A DNA stretch of 64,000 nucleotides from contig CAITIQ010000157.1 of assembly GCA_903892415.1 (NCBI GenBank), positions 46,788 to 110,787 on the forward strand. The letters are read 5' to 3'. The notes under the pieces were generated by a model, which saw only the letters and a list, made by a program, of their open reading frames with translations, was not told the origin of the DNA and searched no databases. The stretch's first letter is position 1; each line of letters opens with the position of its first letter. Below, in pieces: positions 1 through 8,531 of the stretch. The translations under genes and the position numbers were made by a program. This DNA is from an uncultured delta proteobacterium (GTDB taxonomy: Bacteria; Myxococcota_A; Polyangia; Polyangiales; Polyangiaceae).

Positions 1-1
1 C

Positions 2-643
2 ACCTACACCCGAGCAAGCGAGCTTCGGGGACTCGAGTGGAGCGACGTCCACCTCGAAGAAGGCTTCATCCTGGTTCACCGCACCCGCAACGCAGCCGGC
101 GACGCGGGGACCACGAAAAGCGAGCGACCTAGGCGCGTGCCCATTGAACCGGCGCTCGTTCCGTTGCTCGAGGCGATGCGAGCCGAGTCCGGCGGAGCTG
201 GCCAAGTCGTGGAACTCATCGACGATCGGCACCTTGCGAGGGCGCTCCGAACGTGGCTCCGTCTCGCTGGGTTGGCTTCCCCTGAACATGAGTCGACGGC
301 GACAACGGCGGGCCTATCGTTCCACGACCTTCGGGCGAGCGGCATTACCTGGCGCGCCATTCGAGGCGACGACCCGATCCGCATCATGCATTCAGCTGGC
401 CACGCGGACATGGCCACGACCATGCGTTACGTGCGGGAGGCCGACGTGCTGCGCCAAGGGTTCGGAGCGGTCTTTCCGACCCTCCCCGAGCTGAGCGGCT
501 GCGCGATTCTGCCAGCGGTTCTGCCAGCGAATCGCGCATCCCTTGCCCTAGCTATCCGTAATCACAAGAGAAAACTAGTGGAGGCGGCGGGAATCGAACC
601 CGCGTCCGCGAGGTATCAAATGCATTCTCGTTCACGTGCGTAG
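2..643 (+). CDS. Tyrosine recombinase/integrase, 5' end outside window, frame runs through ssrA 3' end
   Basis: The frame is open at the left edge, so only the catalytic domain is present. Box I appears as TYTRASELRGLEWSDV at the very start (Arg at visible residue 4), box II as HDLRASG, then SAGHADMATTMRYV with the expected His and the nucleophile Tyr. This is the phage/ICE integrase fold that cuts and rejoins att sites. After the Tyr the frame continues about 70 codons, the last 22 being antisense to the 3' end of tmRNA (VEAAGIEPASAR...). The gene points at ssrA, so the ssrA 3' end is inferred to be the attachment site. The native C-terminus of the free element probably differs (see findings). 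Family call is secure; the element itself lies outside the window. Confidence 0.88.
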   Translation, partial: TYTRASELRGLEWSDVHLEEGFILVHRTRNAAGDAGTTKSERPRRVPIEPALVPLLEAMRAESGGAGQVVELIDDRHLARALRTWLRLAGLASPEHESTATTAGLSFHDLRASGITWRAIRGDDPIRIMHSAGHADMATTMRYVREADVLRQGFGAVFPTLPELSGCAILPAVLPANRASLALAIRNHKRKLVEAAGIEPASARYQMHSRSRA

Positions 644-922
644 CCGCCGTATCCCCGACGACTGAGTTCGCGAATTCGGTCGCGACCTATCTCTCGCTAA
701 GTCGACCGCGCTATTGAGAGCTTCCTCACGCGATCCAGCCCTAGTGGTTTGACCCTTGGGCTACCAGGACGATCTGGCCCGCGGATCTGCACGTGGTTTT
801 TAGGCCGCTAGTGCAATGGTGTCGTTGTCGTTCGCACTTATAACGTCCCGCTTAGTAAGGCGGAGCAGGAGCCGCCACACGCGAATGCATCATCCATCCC
901 CACGTCGAAACCGGTCACCCCC
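579..922 (-). ncRNA. ssrA: tmRNA (ssrA), one-piece, tag ANDNDTIALAA
   Basis: The minus strand begins GGGGGTGACCGGTTTCGACG and ends with a T-arm (GCGGG-TTCGATT-CCCGC) and CGCCTCC plus discriminator A. The two ends pair as a 7-bp acceptor stem with two G-U pairs. The tag reading frame lies at 800-835 and encodes ANDNDTIALAA followed by TAA, with the AND start and ALAA end typical of proteolysis tags. CCA is not encoded (ACTAG follows). The RNA rescues stalled ribosomes with SmpB and tags the nascent chain for Clp proteases. The 3' end is the inferred attachment site of the integrase at the left edge. Ends are accurate to a few bases. Confidence 0.93.
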
Positions 923-931
923 ATTAACGAG

Positions 932-949
932 ATCAACCAATCGGTTGAT
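932..949. other. 7-bp inverted repeat between yggX and ssrA
   Basis: ATCAACC, a 4-base loop and GGTTGAT form a perfect hairpin 10 bp upstream of the tmRNA 5' end. No T-run follows on either strand, so it is either a weak terminator of yggX or part of the ssrA promoter region. No function can be assigned from sequence. Confidence 0.3.
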
Positions 950-982
950 TGTGCGCCGTGAACGTAGGACCAAACAGAACCG

Positions 983-1285
983 TCAACCCTCCTTCTGGGC
1001 TTCAGCGGCCTTTTCATCTACCGGCTTAAACTCAGCAGGAGCTGCTGAACCTTCACCCCAGAAAAACTTCTCAAGTTCGCTAAACCAAATTCGCTGCCCG
1101 GACTCAGACACCAAGTCTAGCCGATACTCGTTGATCAGCATCTTGGAGTGTTCGAGCCAGGACTGCCAGGCTTCTTTCGAGATGTTCTCGAAAACCTTTA
1201 GACCTACAGGGCCCTTGAGCGGCGGCTTCTCAAGCCCCACCGCTTCGCGCTTCAACTTGATGCAGTTGACCATCCTCGTCGACAT
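983..1285 (-). CDS. yggX: Fe(2+)-trafficking / oxidative damage protection protein YggX
   Basis: The 100-residue product starts MSTRMVNCIKLKREAVGL, matching the YggX start MSRT.FC..L.REAEGL, and carries the family core ISKEAW..W.....MLINEYRL near residues 36-56. YggX is a small cytoplasmic protein linked to iron handling and protection of Fe-S clusters. The ATG at 1285 was chosen over an upstream in-frame codon (1327) because it gives the family length and puts the conserved Cys near residue 8. The C-terminus is Ala/Glu/Lys-rich and slightly longer than in enterobacteria. It is followed by ssrA on the same strand. Confidence 0.9.
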   Translation of the reverse strand: MSTRMVNCIKLKREAVGLEKPPLKGPVGLKVFENISKEAWQSWLEHSKMLINEYRLDLVSESGQRIWFSELEKFFWGEGSAAPAEFKPVDEKAAEAQKEG

Positions 1286-1345
1286 GAGGACGACGTAGCG
1301 CGGGCACGGACTCGTGTCGAGCCCCACGCGGGGGCTTCAGGAGCC

Positions 1346-1903
1346 TCAGGCCGCCGCGGCTTGGCTGATGTCCATCAACAGGCGGACTGAGTCAGCGTAC
1401 GTCGAGCCACGAATGCAACGTCCGCCTTGCAACTGCAACACTTCGCAGAAACTTGGAGGCGTTGGCGGCGCTGGCCTATTGGAAGCTGGCTTCGACAAGG
1501 GTGGCACGCTGCGTCGCGAGTGACGGATTCCACACTCAGCTATGACGATCAACCCTGCGTCGTGCACGGCTCGGACGTCAATCTGGGCGCTCGAGGTACC
1601 CTCGACCAGGCTTCGAAACGATGAAATCACGGCGTTGACGCCGCGCACACGTTCATCGCGAGCAGCGTGAAACCACTCCACGTCCGGGGCGAGCATCGCG
1701 GAGATCCACTCCCAATCGCGCCGGTTGAATGCGTCGTAGTAACACTTGACCCAATCGACATTGCTTTGCTTCGGCGTGTCCACCAACCACACCAAGCACG
1801 GCTTAGGCCACCTAAGGGCAGCCAGCTTTTGGCGCAATCTCGCCATTTGTGGGATGCCAGCATGGATCAAACTCGACCCGTCTTTGGATCTTTGTTTTCC
1901 CAT
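1346..1903 (-). CDS. NTF2-like / SnoaL-like fold protein
   Basis: Residues from about 45 (DWVKCYYDAFNRRDW, then MLAPDVEWFHA and VRGVNAVISSF) follow the N-terminal helix and strand pattern of SnoaL/NTF2-like cone-shaped proteins, which bind or isomerise small molecules. The first 40 residues do not look like part of the domain. A GTG at 1783 (VDTPKQSN) is a likelier start, giving about 145 aa. The substrate is unknown. It sits alone between tal and yggX, both also on the minus strand. Moderate confidence in the fold, none in a specific reaction. Confidence 0.6.
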   Translation of the reverse strand: MGKQRSKDGSSLIHAGIPQMARLRQKLAALRWPKPCLVWLVDTPKQSNVDWVKCYYDAFNRRDWEWISAMLAPDVEWFHAARDERVRGVNAVISSFRSLVEGTSSAQIDVRAVHDAGLIVIAECGIRHSRRSVPPLSKPASNRPAPPTPPSFCEVLQLQGGRCIRGSTYADSVRLLMDISQAAAA

Positions 1904-1972
1904 GCCTACTAAACATTGTTCGACAAGGCACCGAACTGAACCAACGCGCGGAGTTGGCCGAACTCAGCAACG

Positions 1973-2944
1973 TTAGCCAGCAAGCCTCTTTCCGAGGATT
2001 CCCTCGAGCTGAATGAGCGCCTTCGTGAAGCCCTCAATTCCCTCTTGGAGCTTGAACGACGCCATCTCGTCAGCCGCGTGCATGGCGCGGAAGGACTCCT
2101 CGGTGATCACAATTTTTTCGATCGGATTTTGCCGAGCCGCTGCAGCGTCGAGCTTACGCGGAACATCCCCGTCAGCACTCGCCAATTCCTTCAGCAGCTT
2201 TGGTGAGATGGTTAGCAAGTCGCAACCGGCGAGCTCAAGAATCTCCCCCGTGTTGCGGAAGCTTGCCCCCATAACCTCAGTTTTGTGCCCGTGGTGCTTG
2301 AAGTAGTGGAAGATCTTCTGCACCGAAACCACTCCTGGATCCTCATGAGCTGGGATAGAAGCCACGCCCCGCTGTTTGAGGAAGAAGTCCAAAATTCGAC
2401 CGACAAACGGCGAGATGAGCGTCACTCCGGACTCGGCACAAGCGACAGCTTGGTGAAGGCCAAAGAGAAGGGTGAGATTGGTGTGGATGCCCTCGGCCTC
2501 CAACCGTTCGGCGGCTCGGATACCCTCCCAAGTTGCAGCGATCTTGATCAAGATGCGCTCCTTGGCAATGCCGCGATGCTCGTACATGCCGATGAGCTTG
2601 TGGGCCTTCGCGATGGTACCTGGAGTGTCGAAGGAGAGCCTTGCATCGACCTCGGTGGATACGCGACCAGGCACGATGGCCAAAATCCGCTGGCCGAACT
2701 CGACGCTTAGGAGGTCAATCGCTTGGGCAACCACGTCGCCGTCGGTGGCGCTCTCCCCAGCCAGTTTGCGGCCTTCCTTGAGCGAGGCGTCCACCAACTC
2801 TGCGTAGATGGGCATCTCGGCAGCGGCGGTGATCAACGAAGGATTGGTGGTTGCGTCTTGCGGCTTGAATTGCTCGATGGATTGGATGTCGCCTGTGTCC
2901 GCAACAACCAGTGTCGATTCCTTCAGCTTGTCGAGGAGGCTCAT
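1973..2944 (-). CDS. tal: Transaldolase
   Basis: The 323-aa product is close in length to E. coli TalB (317) and matches throughout, including the N-terminal ATTNPSLI motif and the Schiff-base Lys134 in [13 protein letters not shown] (Lys132 in TalB). It transfers a dihydroxyacetone unit between sedoheptulose-7-P and glyceraldehyde-3-P in the non-oxidative pentose phosphate pathway in the cytosol. The ATG at 2944 gives the family N-terminus ([19 protein letters not shown]). A lipoprotein gene ends 9 bp upstream on the same strand, so the two may be co-transcribed. Nothing is missing from the active site that I can see. Confidence 0.96.
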   Translation of the reverse strand: MSLLDKLKESTLVVADTGDIQSIEQFKPQDATTNPSLITAAAEMPIYAELVDASLKEGRKLAGESATDGDVVAQAIDLLSVEFGQRILAIVPGRVSTEVDARLSFDTPGTIAKAHKLIGMYEHRGIAKERILIKIAATWEGIRAAERLEAEGIHTNLTLLFGLHQAVACAESGVTLISPFVGRILDFFLKQRGVASIPAHEDPGVVSVQKIFHYFKHHGHKTEVMGASFRNTGEILELAGCDLLTISPKLLKELASADGDVPRKLDAAAARQNPIEKIVITEESFRAMHAADEMASFKLQEGIEGFTKALIQLEGILGKRLAG

Positions 2945-2953
2945 GCTCGGTGC

Positions 2954-3727
2954 CTACTTCACTTTTGCTGGGACAGGAATGGTCCCGTCACCCGTGCGAA
3001 CATAGTTGACGACAGCTGTGCTCAGTTGGTCCACCAGCTTTACGCACTTCTTGCTCACGTCGCCCATGGAAGCCCCTTTGCACTCAGAACGCCGTTCCTT
3101 GTTGATTTTGGCGATCTCGGCGTTGTTGAGCAGGGCCGCCTGGAGTTCGTCACTGAGGACTTTCCAGTCGAGCCGTGGAGTCTTTGGCGCCGGTGGGACG
3201 CTGAAAGTCACGTCGGCCATGGGCACAGTCGCGCATGAGCCGTCCCAGCGGAGGAGGTCATATTGTCCCCCTGCCCCGCTTACCTCAATACCCGTAGTGT
3301 TCTCCCGCGTGGAAAGTACGATTACCTCTTCGTCGAAGACCAGCTTGTCCCCTGAAGAAACGCCGCCATAGCCATTGAAAGCATCGGTGTTGCCCTTCAG
3401 GTAGCCGCGGGTGAATGGAGTCCCCTTCTTGAAGAAGGCAAGCGCAATGTCTGGATGAACGTTTTGACAGAACTTCTTCACGAAGGTCGCGTTCGGCAGA
3501 CAGGCTTTGCCCTTGGTCTCGCAGGTTGATGGGACCTCCACTTCGGCAGAGTCTTGCTTGGCTGCGGAGGGGACGGACGCAGCCGCGCTCTCCGCAGGGG
3601 GAGTCGGCTCAGTCGCACTTTCTGCTGCGTCGGGCGAGGCAACTTCCGCCGTGCCAGAGCCACAGGCGTTAAGAAGGAGGACAGAACACAGGCCGAAGAT
3701 ACGACGGAAACGAAGATTGCGTCTCAT
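2954..3727 (-). CDS. Lipoprotein of unknown function
   Basis: A 257-aa protein with a short basic start, hydrophobic stretch and lipobox LLNAC (Cys22), so it is predicted to be lipidated and anchored in an envelope membrane. An Ala/Pro/Ser/Glu-rich linker (about residues 23-65) is followed by a compact domain with Cys pairs (TCETKGKACLP, FCQNVHPD). I do not recognise the domain. It lies directly upstream of tal and downstream of other lipoprotein genes on the same strand. Confidence 0.72.
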   Translation of the reverse strand: MRRNLRFRRIFGLCSVLLLNACGSGTAEVASPDAAESATEPTPPAESAAASVPSAAKQDSAEVEVPSTCETKGKACLPNATFVKKFCQNVHPDIALAFFKKGTPFTRGYLKGNTDAFNGYGGVSSGDKLVFDEEVIVLSTRENTTGIEVSGAGGQYDLLRWDGSCATVPMADVTFSVPPAPKTPRLDWKVLSDELQAALLNNAEIAKINKERRSECKGASMGDVSKKCVKLVDQLSTAVVNYVRTGDGTIPVPAKVK

Positions 3728-3748
3728 GAGGCTGAGAACGTTAACAGC

Positions 3749-5383
3749 TCAGCGGTGCGCTTGGATGAGCGTCTGTTGTCCGTTGAGTTCGATCTCGACC
3801 TGGAGCGCTTGGATGGGCTGAATCTGCTTTTTCACGTAGATGACCCCCCCCGGAAGATGGTCGTAGCGGTAGTAGTTTCCGCTGACCGTCCTGGTTGAGC
3901 CATCCGCGAGCGACAGGGTGATACTGCTCACCTCGTCCCCGAGCGGCGGGCGTGCGAGCTGCACATCGTTTAGCCACGATGCAGAATCCGCACCGACCGA
4001 AAGCCGCTCATACACCTGATTGAGAGACGCCTCAGGATATTCAAGCGAGTTCGTGGCAGCCATGAAGTCGAGGATGTTCTCGTAGGTGTAGTCGCTGATC
4101 CAGGTTGGGTCACAGTAGGTCATAAAGTCCTTGTGACTCGGCGGCATCATGTCGTGCTTGAATATATCCATGCCCCAGACACCAATGTTTCCGCCCGAGT
4201 GCGGATAGTTTGGATCTGCGCCAGACACTCCACCACAAGGCGAGTGATCGCGCCCGTGGTTGTGGCCAATCTCGTGCACTGCGGTGCTAGTCGAAATTTC
4301 CCCGGAAAATCCCACACCGACTGCAGCTCGCGTGTACTCGGCGTTAGGGCCACCAATCCAGCCCAGACCCAACATGCAGCCCCCTGAACAGTAGCTATTG
4401 AAGCTGCTCGTCGGACTGAAGATACCATAGTAATACTCATCAAAGTCCGCGCTCGAACTGGTGCGCTCATCAGTCACGGCGTTGAGCACAGTCTCCCAAC
4501 CGCCGCCCCCCGAGCTGATTGAGTTGCCCCAAGCCAAGGTTGGCCCGACGTTGACGACGACGTCCGTCGTTGGGTAGACGGCCATAAAGGCCTGCCGGTA
4601 CAACTCCACTTGCCCAGCTGAGGTATCGGGCATGCGGTTGGAACCGTCTGCTTGATACTGCACTGGGATCAGGGTCACCTTGAGCGTTTTGGACGAACGC
4701 ACCTGCAGTGACGAGTCACCCGTTGACGCGTTCGGGTTGGGCCCCTGGGAACTCGTCGCTGGCTCTTTGAACTCTACCCTCCAATTGCCCCCCGTCATGT
4801 ACTCGGCAGGGACATCAAAGTTGATCGTGCTACTGTAGCTACTATCCGAGTTGTTACCGAAGCTTGTTACTGTGGTTTCGATTGGAGGGTTATTACCTAA
4901 TATCAACCGTGCAGTAAGCGGGGCTCCACTTGCGCCGGACGCCGAGGCAAACACGCGCACCACTGCAGGCCGATTAGCAACTAGGCTGACTGTAGGGGCT
5001 TGCGAGGAGCCATTCTTCCAAACGGTGGACTTGAGTGCTTGATAGAAAGCAACCTCGCTGATTGTGACGCCTGTTGCGTCGCCTTCTTGTTGGACAGGAC
5101 CGCCACCGGTGCCGCCAACGCCATCCATGCCACCAACGCCACCCGAGCCACCCGGCCCAGGGCCTGTGTGCCCACCTGCCCCCGGCCCTGCAGCGTCCGC
5201 TGCGCCCACATTGGTGGTGGGAAACTCTACCTCACCGCCGCTGCCGCCGTCCCCGACGGTGAATTCGTCCGCACCAGTCAGCAGATTGCATCCGCCGAGC
5301 AGCGTCAGCAGCAAGGTGGCAGTAGCTGCTCGCCTCACCGCCGACCGTCCGACGAAACCAAAGAAACCGAACGGAGCGTTCAT
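3749..5383 (-). CDS. Putative zinc metalloprotease lipoprotein (metzincin motif)
   Basis: The protein begins MNAPFGFFGF, with a hydrophobic segment and lipobox-like LLGGC, then a Gly-rich linker (VGGMDGVGGTGG). The motif HEIGHNHGRDH, encoded near 4247-4279, is the extended metzincin zinc site HExxHxxGxxH with all three His ligands and the central Glu. A later MTYCDPTWISDYTY could provide the Met-turn region. It is most like secreted M66/reprolysin-type peptidases and probably acts on the cell surface or outside the cell. The C-terminal 100 residues look like a beta-rich accessory domain. An ATG at 5416 also exists, but 5383 places the signal peptide at the N-terminus. Confidence 0.78.
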   Translation of the reverse strand: MNAPFGFFGFVGRSAVRRAATATLLLTLLGGCNLLTGADEFTVGDGGSGGEVEFPTTNVGAADAAGPGAGGHTGPGPGGSGGVGGMDGVGGTGGGPVQQEGDATGVTISEVAFYQALKSTVWKNGSSQAPTVSLVANRPAVVRVFASASGASGAPLTARLILGNNPPIETTVTSFGNNSDSSYSSTINFDVPAEYMTGGNWRVEFKEPATSSQGPNPNASTGDSSLQVRSSKTLKVTLIPVQYQADGSNRMPDTSAGQVELYRQAFMAVYPTTDVVVNVGPTLAWGNSISSGGGGWETVLNAVTDERTSSSADFDEYYYGIFSPTSSFNSYCSGGCMLGLGWIGGPNAEYTRAAVGVGFSGEISTSTAVHEIGHNHGRDHSPCGGVSGADPNYPHSGGNIGVWGMDIFKHDMMPPSHKDFMTYCDPTWISDYTYENILDFMAATNSLEYPEASLNQVYERLSVGADSASWLNDVQLARPPLGDEVSSITLSLADGSTRTVSGNYYRYDHLPGGVIYVKKQIQPIQALQVEIELNGQQTLIQAHR

Positions 5384-5416
5384 GGTTGAGCGGATGCCCT
5401 TCACAAGGCGTGCCAC

Positions 5417-5705
5417 AGCGCCAGCGTCCCATTGACGCAGAAGTTTGCCGCGCCATCACATTCACGCGGACCGTCAACGGAATGTTCCAGGTTCACTGTG
5501 ACCCAGTGAGGGAGGATCTATTAATGCCCTGAACAATCAGTTACCCACCCCTGGATCCTGCCTGAAGCTCGCTGTTTCCCGTGGCGGGACCATCGTTTGT
5601 CGAAACAGGGTCAACATGGCTTGGAGCAACCAAGATCCGCTCTCGAGGAAGCCGTTAACGAATCGCTAGCTCGTCAAAGGTTGGCTACGAACGAGCAAGC
5701 AACCC
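5417..5705. other. Intergenic region, no gene seen
   Basis: About 290 bp between the metalloprotease start and the end of the next lipoprotein gene. I see no convincing ORF, RNA gene or terminator. It presumably holds the promoter of the metalloprotease gene. Confidence 0.5.
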
Positions 5706-6530
5706 TCACAGACACGCGCCGAGCGAAAAGCCGTTGACGGTCACTTGCTGCATCAACTCGTCTTGGATCGGCCCGCATGTTCCGGTGTTGCATTGGGGGC
5801 TCGCTACATTGCAATTCTGAAAGCACTTATCTCCGGTGCCGTCATTATAGCAGCCATACCCCGGTGCGCAGATTCCGGGGTTGTTCGCGCAGGAGCCGCT
5901 AGTGGCTGTCCCGGCTGCAAAACACATAGTGAAGAAGCGCTCTGCGCCAGCGTCTTCACGCGCAAGTATACAGCCTAAACCGGTGGGGCAGCCCGCCGCC
6001 GAAGCTAGGTTGCAGCTGGAGCTGCACATTGAGACGTTGGGAATGGTCCCCCCGTTCCCGTCACCGAGCTTTACTGCGCAGATGTTGGTCCCATCGCAAT
6101 CAGCGTCCGCGGCACAGAATGGTGCGCAATAGCCGACTGACGCTTCACCGAGACAAATGGCGCCCTCGACGCAGTCGGTGGCCCCACATTCCGCGTTGAA
6201 AGCCGCTGTGCCACTTGGGCCACAAGCGCGCTCGCCAGCCGCGTCCAGCGTGCATTTTTCCCCGCTTGGACAACCGCATTGTGGCGCCACGAGCTTGCAA
6301 GGATCTTCGTCGCAGGAGGGGCCCCCACCCTGCCCACCCACGGCAGGCTGACCGCCCTCTGGACCTCCACCTTGACCACCTACGGATGGCAAGCCGCCCT
6401 GACCGCCTTCTCCCGCAGCCGCTCCGCTACCACCCTCGGCGTTGCCACCACCGTTGGGAATGACTCCACCACCAGTAGCACAACTGACTAGCAAAGTTGT
6501 CAATGCAGTATTGAGTAAGCGAAGAGTCAT
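5706..6530 (-). CDS. Cys-rich lipoprotein with Gly-rich linker
   Basis: A 274-aa product with lipobox LLVSC (Cys17), then a low-complexity GGxGG linker to about residue 70, then a domain with more than 20 cysteines in short spaced pairs (CDEDPC, CGCPSGEKC, CAADADCDG, CNVASPQCNTGTC). The pattern is typical of myxobacterial surface lipoproteins with EGF-like or disulfide-knot modules. Secretion and disulfide formation are inferred. No enzymatic motif is visible. Confidence 0.75.
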   Translation of the reverse strand: MTLRLLNTALTTLLVSCATGGGVIPNGGGNAEGGSGAAAGEGGQGGLPSVGGQGGGPEGGQPAVGGQGGGPSCDEDPCKLVAPQCGCPSGEKCTLDAAGERACGPSGTAAFNAECGATDCVEGAICLGEASVGYCAPFCAADADCDGTNICAVKLGDGNGGTIPNVSMCSSSCNLASAAGCPTGLGCILAREDAGAERFFTMCFAAGTATSGSCANNPGICAPGYGCYNDGTGDKCFQNCNVASPQCNTGTCGPIQDELMQQVTVNGFSLGACL

Positions 6531-6625
6531 TCCTTCACGCTACTCAGCCGGGAGAGTTCGTCAACAGTGACGCCTCCAGCCGACGAGTCAGACGCCGGCT
6601 GACCAAAGGCGGATGCAGTGAACAC

Positions 6626-6694
6626 AATAGCTCGTGCACTCTTCGACAAAAGCAGCCGAAGGCCCGAATCAACTTCGACTTGGCACGAGTCATT
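6626..6694. repeat. Palindromic repeat element, copy 1
   Basis: The terminal inverted repeats are AATAGCTCGTGC (6626-6637, two mismatches to the consensus) and GCACGAGTCATT (6683-6694). Between them lies a small inner palindrome, AGCCGAAGGCC. A second copy is at 54104-54173 with perfect 12-bp ends. A partial tandem copy of the right end follows at about 6714-6737. It looks like a REP- or MITE-type non-autonomous element. Confidence 0.75.
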
Positions 6695-6733
6695 CCGCCA
6701 AACTGCAGTGAACAGACTTCGACTTGGCACGAG

Positions 6734-7249
6734 TCATTTCCTTAGCCTAGCCTTCATGGCAGCAAGCTCCTCGTCGACCTCCTGCTCGGCGACAGCGCGC
6801 GCCTCGACTTGCGCCTTCGACCGAGCGGCGGCTATCGCCCGCGCATTCTCGAGATCTACACTGGGGTTCTCCGACCCGACGGGACTAGCGGCTATGCGCT
6901 TCTTGGCAATAGGATCCGCCACCGCAGTGGCCGGCGCGGCAGGCTTCTCTGCAAGTCTACGTCGCAACCGATGGCGAGCGTATAGACCAGCGATTCCGAG
7001 CAAACCAATCGCAAGAAACCAATACCAGTAGTTAAGCAGCAGACCGATAAAGCCCACAATCACACAGACGCTAAATATAGAAATAGCGATCAACTTCCAG
7101 CGTCTGGTCTTCTTCGCTTCGGCGCCTTGAGCGTTCGCCTCGGACCCCTCGGAGAGGAGCCCGTCAACGGCCCGCTTGGCCGCGTCCTTCCCAGCGGCTA
7201 GAGCCGCACGGGCAGTGGCATCTTCAGCAAGCTTCTTAAAGTCGGTCAC
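6734..7249 (-). CDS. Two-TM membrane protein, hypothetical
   Basis: The GTG at 7249 (VTDFKKLAED) is chosen because AGGAGA lies 5-6 bp upstream, giving 171 aa. Residues about 50-70 and 75-95 form two closely spaced membrane helices (IAISIFSVCVIVGFIGLLL; WFLAIGLLGIAGLYA). A helical Ala/Glu/Arg-rich cytoplasmic tail follows (AIAAARSKAQVEARAVAEQE). The function is unknown. The stop codon TGA is supplied by the right end of the palindromic repeat, so the C-terminus may have been altered by insertion of that element. Confidence 0.68.
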   Translation of the reverse strand: MTDFKKLAEDATARAALAAGKDAAKRAVDGLLSEGSEANAQGAEAKKTRRWKLIAISIFSVCVIVGFIGLLLNYWYWFLAIGLLGIAGLYARHRLRRRLAEKPAAPATAVADPIAKKRIAASPVGSENPSVDLENARAIAAARSKAQVEARAVAEQEVDEELAAMKARLRK

Positions 7250-7380
7250 ATGCTCTCCTGAAACGACGGAATGGATTATTCCACACCGAGTCTCCTGCAG
7301 GTGGTTCTGTAGCGGGAGGCGACCCACTTTGCTACGCCACCTCCTTGGCCCGGCATCGCGCTCTGTGAGAGTTTACGCGC

Positions 7381-8520
7381 GTGCGAACCTTTACCTTTTC
7401 ATGCTTCCTGCTCGGAGCGCTGGCTTCTGCCGAAGTAGCCCTTGCGCAGAGCCCGCCGCCCGCTCCGCCAACCGTTGTCGAGAAGGTTGGTGGCTCCAAC
7501 ACGAAGGGCAAGACCGAGGCGGTCGCCTTGGACGACGAAGAGGACGATGAGGAAGACCGGCCGGAGGGCTGGACTCCGGGTATTGAGATTGGCGTTGGAT
7601 TCAGCGTGCTGCAGTCGCGCGGAGTCGTAGGCATGCAAGATGGCTTCACGATTGCGTTGGGTGGGGTAATCGATGCCGATCTCGAGTTCAACGAAGGCAT
7701 TCATGAGTGGCGTAACGGACTGCGTCTAGAAGCGGGCGTAACGCGATCACCCTCGCTCGATGAGTTCGAGAAGTCGAACGATGCTTTGGAGTTCGAGACG
7801 CAGTATCTGCTTCATGCACTCGAACTCTTTGGTCCCTATGTTCGTGGTGGGATGAACACGACGATGTTTCCCGGCGTTGATACAGAGCCGAAGGCGGTTA
7901 CCTACGTTGTGACCAATCTCGACGGGACGAGAACCACCAGTATAGGGACGAGCTTGGCGCTCACCGATCCATTCGCGCCCTTCACCTTTCGCGAGGGCCT
8001 CGGCGTTTTCGCGCAACCAATCGAGGAGGAGCCCATTGCTATTGAGGTGAAGGCTGGCCTCGGTGCTGAGCAAACCATAGCCGGCGGTATCGCCATTCTG
8101 GACGATGCTGCCACTCCGGAGGTAGAGGCCAAAGAACTTGGTGACACCTACATGATTGGCGCAGAGGCGGTAGCCGACATTTGGGGCTTCTTCGACACGG
8201 AAAAGCGGGTCTCTTACAGCATCGGCGCGGATATACTTGTACCCTTCAAGACCAACGATCTTGCCGCCGGGGATCAGCGCAGTTTGCTTGAGCTCACAAG
8301 CGTGTTGATCGATGCAGGCTTGAACGCGAAAATTTTCGACTGGGCTTCGTTGACCTACAAATTCGGAGTCCTGCGAGAACCGTTGTTAGTCGACAAGTGG
8401 CAGGTAACCAACTCGCTACTGTTGACGGTTGGCGGGGTATTCGGGTCCAAGGCGCCAGAGCCTCCGAAGCCGCCCTGTGCCTGCACAAAACCGGCCGCGC
8501 CGACTATCAATACCAAGTAA
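7381..8520 (+). CDS. Predicted outer-membrane / periplasmic beta protein
   Basis: A 379-aa product from a GTG start with a clear signal peptide (FTFSCFLLGALASAEVALA, cleavage before QS). A Pro-rich stretch and an acidic patch (DDEEDDEEDR) are followed by alternating amphipathic strands typical of outer-membrane barrels, ending in a Pro/Cys-rich tail (PPKPPCACTKPAAP). Membrane insertion is inferred from strand pattern only. It is divergent from the two-TM gene and convergent with the GAF gene. No named family is recognised. Confidence 0.65.
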   Translation: MRTFTFSCFLLGALASAEVALAQSPPPAPPTVVEKVGGSNTKGKTEAVALDDEEDDEEDRPEGWTPGIEIGVGFSVLQSRGVVGMQDGFTIALGGVIDADLEFNEGIHEWRNGLRLEAGVTRSPSLDEFEKSNDALEFETQYLLHALELFGPYVRGGMNTTMFPGVDTEPKAVTYVVTNLDGTRTTSIGTSLALTDPFAPFTFREGLGVFAQPIEEEPIAIEVKAGLGAEQTIAGGIAILDDAATPEVEAKELGDTYMIGAEAVADIWGFFDTEKRVSYSIGADILVPFKTNDLAAGDQRSLLELTSVLIDAGLNAKIFDWASLTYKFGVLREPLLVDKWQVTNSLLLTVGGVFGSKAPEPPKPPCACTKPAAPTINTK

Positions 8521-8531
8521 CGATGGTCAGG

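Noticed and set aside
6527..6730. 67-aa minus ORF
   Set aside because: Mostly made of the palindromic repeat element; no sensible protein pattern.
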